A stretch of DNA of 37,444 nt from Actinomycetota bacterium. Its GTDB lineage: Bacteria > Actinomycetota > JAHEXW01 > JAGVPG01. The DNA is taken from NCBI GenBank assembly GCA_020052375.1, contig JAGVPG010000029.1:1-37444 (forward strand), in the 5' to 3' direction. Positions 31,238 through 37,444 of the stretch are shown one piece after another; position 1 is the first letter of the stretch, and each line of letters opens with the position of its first letter. The position numbers and the translations under genes were made by a program. The notes under the pieces were generated by a model. The model did not search any database. It was not told the origin of the DNA and saw only the letters and a program-made list of their open reading frames with translations.

Positions 31238-32584
31238 ATGGCGTTAACCGGGATTGACATATTTAAGCTGCTGCCGAAGACCAACTGCCAGGAATGCGGT
31301 GTTCCGACATGTCTGGCATTCGCAATGAAACTGGCAGCCGGCCAGGCCGAGCTGTCTAGCTGTCCGCATCTGTCGGACGACGCGAAGGCGGCTTTGGGGG
31401 AAGCGTCTGCACCGCCGATCCGGTTGGTGACCATGGGAAGCGGCGACGACGCGTTCAAGGCGGGCGGAGAACTGGTCATGTTCAGGCATGATAAGACGTT
31501 CTTCAATCCATGCGGATATGCATTGCTGATAGACGATACTTCGGGCGCGTCCGAGATCGACGGCAAACTGAAGCAGGTAAATGAGTCGCATTTTGTACGG
31601 GTGGAACAGGATCTGAAGGCCGACATGGTGGCCGTCAAGTGTTCTTCCGGTAAGCCCGAGACATTCGTAGAGATAATAGAGAAAGTCAAGGCGGCGACAT
31701 CACTTCCATTGATCCTGATGAGCGATAACCCGGAAGTGATCCACGCCGGCATGGCCGTCAACGGTGAAGCTCCCCTGATCTATGGCGCCAACAAAGACAA
31801 CTATGAAAAGATGGCGGACCTGGCGAAGACACACAAGACAGCCCTGGCTGTAATATCAGACAACGGTATAGACGGGCTGAACGACCTGGTGCCGAAGATA
31901 GAAGCGCTCGGCGTTAAGGACTTGGTGCTGGATCCCGGTTATAGGAATCCTAAGGAGACACTGCAAAGCCTCGTTTATATGAGGCGTGGCGCGCTGGTCA
32001 AAAAGATAAAAGCGTTCGGGTATCCGACGATCGCCTTTCCGGTGGAAGAGACGTCCGATGAGATGATGGAGACGCTGCTCGCCGGGTTATATACATGTAA
32101 ATACGGCAGCATCATAGTCGTCGGCAACCTGAAACCGCAGTACGCGCTACCGCTCTATGTATTGAGGCAGAATATTTATACGGATCCGCAGAGGCCGATG
32201 CAGGTAAAGCAGGGTATCTATCCGATCGGAACGCCGAATGAGAACTCGCCCGTCCTGGTCACGACCAACTTCTCGCTGACTTATTTTATTGTCACCGGGG
32301 AAGTGGAAGGCAGCAGGGTGCCGGCATGGATGTTGATCCAGGACGTTGAAGGCCTCTCGGTCATGACAGCGTGGGCGGCCGGCAAATTCGTGCCGGAAAA
32401 GATAGCCCCGTTTATTAAGGGAAGCGGTATCGAGGAAAAAGTAAAACACCGCAAGCTGGTCATCCCCGGTTACTTGTCGCAGATGAGCGGTGAGCTGGAC
32501 GATGAGCTTGAAGGCTGGAAAGTGGAAGTCGGGCCGCGAGAAGCCGCCGATCTTCCGGCGTTCCTGAAGGCCTGGAGCGCATAA
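31238..32584 (+). CDS. acsC: Corrinoid iron-sulfur protein large (gamma) subunit
   Basis: 448 residues. An N-terminal [4Fe-4S] domain has Cys17, Cys20, Cys25 and Cys42 (TNCQECGVPTC, SSCPHL), then a TIM barrel and a C-terminal corrinoid-binding domain (NFSLTYFIVTGEVEGSRVPAWMLIQDVEGLSVMTAWAAGKF). It accepts the methyl group from AcsE and donates it to AcsB. The 51-bp spacer from acsB is a GGAAG-rich repetitive tract that also supplies the ribosome binding site (GGAGAGGA). The order acsD-acsB-acsC interrupts the usual acsC-acsD pairing. Confidence 0.97.
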   Translation: MALTGIDIFKLLPKTNCQECGVPTCLAFAMKLAAGQAELSSCPHLSDDAKAALGEASAPPIRLVTMGSGDDAFKAGGELVMFRHDKTFFNPCGYALLIDDTSGASEIDGKLKQVNESHFVRVEQDLKADMVAVKCSSGKPETFVEIIEKVKAATSLPLILMSDNPEVIHAGMAVNGEAPLIYGANKDNYEKMADLAKTHKTALAVISDNGIDGLNDLVPKIEALGVKDLVLDPGYRNPKETLQSLVYMRRGALVKKIKAFGYPTIAFPVEETSDEMMETLLAGLYTCKYGSIIVVGNLKPQYALPLYVLRQNIYTDPQRPMQVKQGIYPIGTPNENSPVLVTTNFSLTYFIVTGEVEGSRVPAWMLIQDVEGLSVMTAWAAGKFVPEKIAPFIKGSGIEEKVKHRKLVIPGYLSQMSGELDDELEGWKVEVGPREAADLPAFLKAWSA

Positions 32585-32588
32585 ACAA

Positions 32589-32660
32589 GAGCTGAAGAAC
32601 TGAAGGATGAAGATCTGAAGGTTCGTTTTTACGACTGGATTTTCCTTCAGCCTTCAGCTC
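32589..32660. repeat. Inverted repeat in the acsC-oxidoreductase spacer
   Basis: GAGCTGAAG-AACTGAAGG at 32589-32606 pairs imperfectly with CCTTCAGCCTTCAGCTC at 32644-32660 around a loop of about 37 nt containing further CTGAAGG copies. It could attenuate or mark an RNA-processing site before the downstream redox module; there is no T-tract. Confidence 0.6.
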
Positions 32661-32676
32661 GCGTTTTGGAGGTTCT

Positions 32677-34566
32677 ATGACAAGAGAGTATATGCCGCCT
32701 TGCCAGGCGGCTTGTCCTATCTCAACGGATGTGCAGGGTTATTTGATGCATTCAGCGCTCGGAGATTTCTCCGGCGCATACCTTAACGCGCGCCTGACCA
32801 ATCCTTTTATTTCTTCTTGCGGATTCATCTGTTTTCATCCTTGCGAAGAGAAATGCCGGCGCGAGGGTGTCGACCGCGCTCTTTCCGTGATGGCCCTGAA
32901 AAGAGCGGCATCCGAATTGGGACGGCACGCAACTGTCGAAAATCAAGCTAAGAAGACAGGCAAAAAGATCGCCGTTATCGGAGGCGGCCCCGCGGGCCTT
33001 ACCGCGGCACAGGACCTGTGTATTCTCGGACATGATGTAACGGTGTTTGAGCGTGAATCTAAAGCCGGCGGCATGCTGAGCCAGACGATCCCGAAGTACC
33101 GCCTGCCTCGCGAAGCCGTCGAAGACGACATAAGATGGATAGAATCGGCGGGTGTGAAGCTTAAGACCGGCAAAGAAGCCGGTAAGGATTTTATGATCGA
33201 AGATCTTAAGAACCAGGGGTTCGAAGTGACCCTGATAGCGACAGGACTCCCTGTAAGTCGCAGCTTACCGGTATTTCCGGATGAACATAGATCGATCTAT
33301 CTGGCATTACCGTTTTTAAAAGCCGTAGCAAACGGCGAACGGCCGAAGTTGGGAGATGAAGTCATCGTCGTCGGGGGAGGCAATGTCGCCATCGACGTCG
33401 CCAGGTCAGCAAAAAGGCTGGGCGTAAAACAAGTCAAGTTGGTCTGCCTTGAGTCGCGCGAGGAGATGCCCGCGCATTCATGGGAGATCGAAGAAGCCGC
33501 CGAAGAGGGAATCGAGATGAACTGCTGTTTCGGGCCCTACGAAGTGATGGGCGGCGAACCCATGGAAGGCCTTAGGTGTCAAGCGGTAAAGAGCGTTTTC
33601 GATAGAGACGGTAGGTTCAACCCGACATTCTTTGAGGACAAATTCAACGAGGTCGGCGGGGACACCATAATAGTCTCGATCGGCCAGGGTAGAGATGTGT
33701 CATGGCTGGGTGACAGCGCGCAAGCAGTCTTGAACGACGAGGTGGACGGGGTGTTTTCTGCGGGTGAGTTTGCCGTCGGGCCAGGGGGTTGCGTGGACGC
33801 GATGAAGAACGGCCACACGGCGGCGGTTAAGATCGATGAATATCTGACCGGTGAGGTGATGGAAACCGGCGACCAAAAAGTCCTGGGTGAACTACCCGAG
33901 CGCATGAGGGAACAGGTCAAAGTAAGAGAGAGGATCGAACGGGATATACGCCCGGCATTGGAAAGGATCGATGACTTCGATCTGTTCGAGGCCGGTTATG
34001 CACAGAAATATGCCTGCAAGGAGGCTCTCAGATGTATGTCTTGCGCCGCGGGAGCGGTGGTCGATAAAGGGAAATGCGTGGCGTGCCTCACATGTGTAAG
34101 AGTGTGCCCGTATGAGATCCCCAAGATAGGTCCCGAGTCGGTCGCCGTTATAGATCCGGAAGAATGCCAGGCGTGCGGCATATGCATAACAGAGTGTCCG
34201 GCGCTGGCTATCGGTTTCCGGCGCGACCAGGAAGAGCGGCTGTTCAAAGCTATCGAAGAAGCGGCGTCCTCTTCAGCGGGCATCGATTTCTACTGCCGGA
34301 ACCGCTTGTTCTTTGAGGACGAAAAGACTCAAAAGGATAGAGCAAGGATAAACGTCACGTGCATCGCGCATGTCAGCGCCCGCGCGATACTTAAGGCATA
34401 CGAGCTGGGAGCGCAGGCGGTTACGCTGTACGTATGCCCGGGCGATGAATGTTTCTATAAGGAAGGGCATGAATGGGCGCAAGACCGCGTTCAAAATGTG
34501 AAGTCGGTACTGGCGGCAGCCGGTTACGAACCGGATTCGCTGACATATAAGGATGAAGTCTCATGA
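32677..34566 (+). CDS. GltD-like flavoprotein fused to two [4Fe-4S] motifs and an MvhD-like domain
   Basis: 629 residues. Residues 1-70: Fer4_20-type N-terminus with Cys9, 13, 48, 52, 56, 60. Residues 94-420: GltD/NfnB-type flavoprotein with FAD motif IAVIGGGPAGLTAAQ and NAD(P) motif VIVVGGGNVAIDVARSA. Residues about 465-510: two ferredoxin motifs, CVACLTCVRVCP and CQACGICITECP. Residues about 535-629: a domain resembling MvhD, with VTCIAHVSARAILKAYELGAQAVTLYVCPGDECFYKEG, including a pair of MvhD-type Cys. MvhD normally links hydrogenase to heterodisulfide reductase. The gene overlaps metV by 4 bp, so it probably feeds NAD(P)H electrons to the methylene-THF reductase (inference). No HdrBC or hydrogenase is nearby. 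Confidence 0.88.
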   Translation: MTREYMPPCQAACPISTDVQGYLMHSALGDFSGAYLNARLTNPFISSCGFICFHPCEEKCRREGVDRALSVMALKRAASELGRHATVENQAKKTGKKIAVIGGGPAGLTAAQDLCILGHDVTVFERESKAGGMLSQTIPKYRLPREAVEDDIRWIESAGVKLKTGKEAGKDFMIEDLKNQGFEVTLIATGLPVSRSLPVFPDEHRSIYLALPFLKAVANGERPKLGDEVIVVGGGNVAIDVARSAKRLGVKQVKLVCLESREEMPAHSWEIEEAAEEGIEMNCCFGPYEVMGGEPMEGLRCQAVKSVFDRDGRFNPTFFEDKFNEVGGDTIIVSIGQGRDVSWLGDSAQAVLNDEVDGVFSAGEFAVGPGGCVDAMKNGHTAAVKIDEYLTGEVMETGDQKVLGELPERMREQVKVRERIERDIRPALERIDDFDLFEAGYAQKYACKEALRCMSCAAGAVVDKGKCVACLTCVRVCPYEIPKIGPESVAVIDPEECQACGICITECPALAIGFRRDQEERLFKAIEEAASSSAGIDFYCRNRLFFEDEKTQKDRARINVTCIAHVSARAILKAYELGAQAVTLYVCPGDECFYKEGHEWAQDRVQNVKSVLAAAGYEPDSLTYKDEVS

Positions 34567-35255
34567 TCATAGGAGAAAAGAAGCCGCTTGACGAGATCTT
34601 GGAAATGATCTCAGAGTATAAGAAAGTATTGATAGCCGGATGCGGCACATGTGTCACCATCTCGTATGCCGGGGGTGAAAAAGAGGCGGCAGAGCTCGCT
34701 TCAGCAATAAAGATGGCAGACAAAAAGGCCGGCGTAAAGAGAGAGATCCGGGAACTGACTCCCTTAAGGCAATGCGAAGTAGAGTATGTCCGGGAGATGG
34801 AAGACCAGGTCAAATGGTCTGACGTGGTATTGTCGCTGGCGTGCGGAGTCGGAGTCCAGACGATGGCCGATCAGTTTTCGGGAAAGCGCGTCCTGCCGGG
34901 CGTCAACACGATGATGCTGGGAAGCCACGGCGCCGACCGCGTGTTCAAGGAATACTGCGGCGCCTGCGGCGATTGCATATTAGACGAAACGGGTGGGATA
35001 TGTCCTATCGTCAGATGTTCTAAAAGCATGCTCAACGGTCCATGCGGCGGTTCCTCGAACGGCAAGTGCGAGGTGTCGCCGGAAATCGAATGCGGCTGGC
35101 AGCTCATATACGACAAATTGAAAGAGCTGAAGAAAGCGGAGGAATGGGACGTGAACCGGCCGCCGAAAGACTGGCGATCGAGCTGGCACGGAGGACCGAG
35201 AATAGTGAATAAGGAAAGCGGAAAAAGGAAAGCGGAAAGTGAAGAGCGGGAGTAA
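34563..35255 (+). CDS. metV: Methylene-THF reductase zinc/iron-sulfur subunit MetV
   Basis: 230 residues. It matches the MetV family with VLIAGCGTCVTISYAGGEKEA near the N-terminus and a Cys-rich core: EYCGACGDCILDETGGICPIVRCSKSMLNGPCGGSSNGKCEV...CGW. MetV binds a [4Fe-4S] cluster and stabilises MetF in acetogens. The start overlaps the stop of the flavoprotein gene (ATGA). The last 15 residues (NKESGKRKAESEERE) are encoded by a GGAAAGCGGAAA purine repeat and look like an extension picked up from intergenic repeat sequence. The metF start lies inside this tail. Confidence 0.95.
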   Translation: MIIGEKKPLDEILEMISEYKKVLIAGCGTCVTISYAGGEKEAAELASAIKMADKKAGVKREIRELTPLRQCEVEYVREMEDQVKWSDVVLSLACGVGVQTMADQFSGKRVLPGVNTMMLGSHGADRVFKEYCGACGDCILDETGGICPIVRCSKSMLNGPCGGSSNGKCEVSPEIECGWQLIYDKLKELKKAEEWDVNRPPKDWRSSWHGGPRIVNKESGKRKAESEERE

Positions 35256-36153
35256 TTTAGAGAAGAAGTTGAATAGTGGAAAATTCGCGGTGACGGCCGA
35301 GTTGGGACCGCCACGGAACTGCGATATGTCGGTCGTCGAGGAGAAGGCGAAGATACTCAAAGGATATGCCGACGCGGTAAACATCACCGATTGCCAGACG
35401 GCTATCGTCAGGATGTCGTCGATAACGTCCGCTGTGGCTTTGATGAAACAAGGCCTTGAGCCGGTGATCCAGATGACGTGCCGTGACCGCAACCGTATCG
35501 CTATACAGAGTGAGATACTCGGCGCAGCGGGACTTGGTGTAAGGAACATGTTATGCCTGACCGGCGATCACCAGAAGTTCGGAGACCACCCGGAGGCAAA
35601 AGGTGTCTGGGACTTAGACTCGATACAATTAATAGCAGTGGTCAAGAAGATGCGGGATGAGCATCTGCTCTCCAGCGGTTACGACATGGAGAAACCGGTA
35701 CAGATGTTCATAGGCGCAGCCGAGAACCCGTTCGCCGATCCTTTTGAATGCCGGGCGGCCCGCCTTGAGAAAAAGGTGGAAGCGGGAGTCGACTTCATCC
35801 AGACGCAGATAGTCTACAATATCGAGAAATTCGAAAAGTGGATGGAAGAGGTAAGAAAAAGAGGCCTTCACGAACGGGCCTATATAACCGTTGGTGTTAC
35901 TCCGCTCAAGTCGATCGGCATGGCCAGATATATGAAATCGAATGTCCCGGGGCTGGATGTCCCCGACAGTTATATAGAACGTCTTAGCAAGGCCAAAGAA
36001 GACGGAAAAGACCTGAAACAGGAAGGTATTCAGGTAGCCATCGATATCATAGATAGGGTAAGAAAGATCCCGGGTGTCAAGGGGATACACATCATGGCGA
36101 TCGAATGGGAGGAAGCGGTACCCGAGATCGTCAAGGGTGCCGGATTGAAATAG
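35239..36153 (+). CDS. metF: Methylenetetrahydrofolate reductase catalytic subunit
   Basis: 304 residues, an FAD-containing TIM barrel reducing methylene-THF to methyl-THF. Features: FAVTAELGPPRNCD (Glu near the flavin), NITDCQTAIVRMSS, IQMTCRDRNRIAIQSEILGAAGLGVRNMLCLTGDH (folate site) and GVDFIQTQIVYNIEKFEKW. The start is GTG at 35239, 17 bp inside metV, with GGAAAG upstream. Overlapping genes point to a tight MetV-MetF complex. The C-terminus lacks the regulatory domain of eukaryotic enzymes, as expected. Confidence 0.96.
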   Translation: MKSGSNLEKKLNSGKFAVTAELGPPRNCDMSVVEEKAKILKGYADAVNITDCQTAIVRMSSITSAVALMKQGLEPVIQMTCRDRNRIAIQSEILGAAGLGVRNMLCLTGDHQKFGDHPEAKGVWDLDSIQLIAVVKKMRDEHLLSSGYDMEKPVQMFIGAAENPFADPFECRAARLEKKVEAGVDFIQTQIVYNIEKFEKWMEEVRKRGLHERAYITVGVTPLKSIGMARYMKSNVPGLDVPDSYIERLSKAKEDGKDLKQEGIQVAIDIIDRVRKIPGVKGIHIMAIEWEEAVPEIVKGAGLK

Positions 36154-36163
36154 GAGGACGACG

Positions 36164-36640
36164 ATAAACGAGCTGACTACGATCATCGATAAGTATAGAG
36201 ATAGGAAAGGCGCCGTGATCCCGCTATTACAGGAGATACAAGCGCATTACGGGTACCTGGACGAAAAGGTGATGCGGAAAGCCTCGTCCAGTCTTGGGAT
36301 ACCGCTGAGCGACCTCTATGGCGTGGCCACTTTCTATTCACAGTTCTCTCTCGAGAAGACCGGTTTATATATAGTAAGGGTCTGCCACGGTACGGCATGC
36401 CATGTAAACGGGGCAAGGGACATTACAGAAGCGATCAGAGAGAAACTGGGCATAGAAGAGGACGAGACGACCGGCGACGGCAGGTTTACGCTCAAGACGG
36501 TCGCCTGTCTTGGCGCGTGCAGCTTGTCGCCGGCGATGATCATAAACGATACGGTATACGGCAGGCTGACCAAGAAAAAAGTGACACAGATAATCACCAG
36601 GTTGATGGAGGAAAACAATAAGAAAATCCTTAAGAAATAG
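36164..36640 (+). CDS. NuoE-like thioredoxin-fold [2Fe-2S] protein, apparent AUA start
   Basis: 158 residues if started at ATA 36164, which sits 6 nt after a perfect AGGAGG. The first in-frame conventional start is GTG 36215, but the 17 residues before it (NELTTIIDKYRDRKGAVIP) align with the usual NuoE N-terminal helix, and GTG has no ribosome binding site. So either AUA initiates or an ATG has mutated or been misread. The [2Fe-2S] ligands are Cys74, Cys79 (CHGTAC), Cys115 and Cys119 (CLGACS). Such subunits normally dock on a NuoF NADH-oxidising flavoprotein, which is absent here; the GltD-MvhD protein may be the partner (inference). It lies between metF and acsE. Confidence 0.9.
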   Translation: MNELTTIIDKYRDRKGAVIPLLQEIQAHYGYLDEKVMRKASSSLGIPLSDLYGVATFYSQFSLEKTGLYIVRVCHGTACHVNGARDITEAIREKLGIEEDETTGDGRFTLKTVACLGACSLSPAMIINDTVYGRLTKKKVTQIITRLMEENNKKILKK

Positions 36641-36661
36641 CCTTACAGGGAGGAGAAGAAG

Positions 36662-37435
36662 ATGCTGGCAATAGGTGAGAAGATAAACGTTATCTCGAAG
36701 AAGATAGGGAAAGCGATGGCCGAGAGGGACGAGGCGGCCATAAGGGAGATGGCGAAGGCTCAGGTAAAGGCGGGAGCCAACATTCTGGATATAAACATCG
36801 GAAGCACCAAGGAAGGGCCGGCAAGGATGGAGTGGCTGGTCAAGGTGGTGCAGGACGAGGTCGATATCCCGTGTTCGCTGGATTCACGGAATCCGGAAGC
36901 GATCGAAGCCGGCCTCAAAGTACACAAAGGCCAGGCGATGATAAACTCGACGGATGGTACGGCGGAGATGCTGGATGTGTTGATGCCACTGGCTGCGCAG
37001 TATAAAGCCAAGATCATAGGCCTCACCATGACCAAGGGCATCCCGCGGGATGCCACCGAGCGCGCGGCGATCGCGGTCGATATCATGGGGTCGGCTATGA
37101 CTCACGGGGTGGACCTTGAAGACCTGTACCTGGATCCTTTGGTGCTGCCGATCAAGGTAGCGCAGAACCAGGCGATCGAGGTCTTTGAGGCGATCAAACT
37201 TTTCAGGCAGCTGAACGACCCGCCGCTTAAGACCGTAGTGGGCTTAAGCAACATCTCGAACGAGGTGTTCGGCGAGGTCAAAGAGAGACTCGACAGAGTC
37301 TTCCTGGTAAGCTTGATGGCTCTCGGCCTGGATGCGGCGATCGTGGACCCGCTTGATACGGAGCTGATGAATTCCTTAAAGACTGAACAGATATTCAGAG
37401 GAGACATTCTCTATTGTGACTCGTATCTCGATTAG
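36662..37435 (+). CDS. acsE: Methyl-THF:corrinoid iron-sulfur protein methyltransferase
   Basis: 257 residues. It transfers the methyl group from methyl-THF to the Co(I) of AcsCD. A pterin-binding TIM barrel: LAIGEKINVISKKIGKAM, ANILDINIGSTKEGPARMEWLV, IPCSLDSRNPEAIEAGL, MINSTDG, LDPLVLPI and VVGLSNISN, all closely matching Moorella AcsE. GGGAGGAG precedes the ATG. The stop codon is 9 bp from the window end, so the cluster may well continue beyond it. Confidence 0.97.
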   Translation: MLAIGEKINVISKKIGKAMAERDEAAIREMAKAQVKAGANILDINIGSTKEGPARMEWLVKVVQDEVDIPCSLDSRNPEAIEAGLKVHKGQAMINSTDGTAEMLDVLMPLAAQYKAKIIGLTMTKGIPRDATERAAIAVDIMGSAMTHGVDLEDLYLDPLVLPIKVAQNQAIEVFEAIKLFRQLNDPPLKTVVGLSNISNEVFGEVKERLDRVFLVSLMALGLDAAIVDPLDTELMNSLKTEQIFRGDILYCDSYLD

Positions 37436-37444
37436 CGCGGAAGA

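Overview
The window is about 37.4 kb from a Gram-positive-type, strictly anaerobic bacterium with a Wood-Ljungdahl (reductive acetyl-CoA) pathway. The evidence is an LPXTG-type wall anchor, strong AGGAGG ribosome binding sites with frequent GTG/TTG starts, and a full acetyl-CoA synthase/corrinoid protein cluster. Gene content would fit a deep-branching anaerobic actinobacterial or clostridial lineage, but I cannot place it further from sequence alone. No rRNA, tRNA, CRISPR array, prophage or insertion sequence was seen.

Left part (1-8.3 kb), cell surface and regulation: the 3' end of a sortase-anchored adhesin with exact-length 104-aa Ig-like repeats; a small secreted HExxH protein whose leader carries a convincing c-di-GMP-I (GEMM) riboswitch followed by an intrinsic terminator; an inositol-monophosphatase-family enzyme; a lipoprotein; a secreted matrixin-like protease; a family 2 glycosyltransferase; a membrane metallophosphoesterase; and a winged-helix regulator with a degenerate nucleotidyltransferase domain in an operon with an alpha/beta hydrolase.

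Middle part (9.1-22.3 kb), export and housekeeping: two MacB/FtsX-type ABC export systems flank a cytoplasmic GAF histidine kinase and its NarL-type regulator. The ATPase of the first system carries a C-terminal YHS metal-binding domain. A receiver-only regulator is translationally coupled to the second permease. Then come a cyclopropane-fatty-acid synthase, a DUF6141-like membrane protein, an AIM24 protein, CutA, a zinc-ribbon membrane protein, a 4-oxalocrotonate tautomerase, a TauE/SafE transporter with a repeat element inside its coding sequence, and a 57-aa Cys-rich membrane protein.

Right part (22.3-37.4 kb), one long co-directional Wood-Ljungdahl cluster: fhs, acsV (RACo activator), acsF/cooC, folD, acsD, acsB, acsC, a GltD-like/ferredoxin/MvhD fusion flavoprotein, metV, metF, a NuoE-like [2Fe-2S] protein and acsE. 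Formate is activated and reduced on tetrahydrofolate (Fhs, FolD, MetF/MetV), the methyl group passes via AcsE to the corrinoid protein AcsCD, and AcsB joins it to CO and CoA. AcsV re-activates the corrinoid and AcsF matures the nickel site. A near-consensus promoter with a CRP/FNR-like site lies upstream of fhs. The CO dehydrogenase subunit (acsA/cooS) is absent from the visible cluster. The electron-input module around MetFV (GltD-MvhD fusion plus an orphan NuoE, apparently started from AUA) differs from arrangements I know and is the best candidate for an undescribed system. The riboswitch-protease-adhesin neighbourhood is second.
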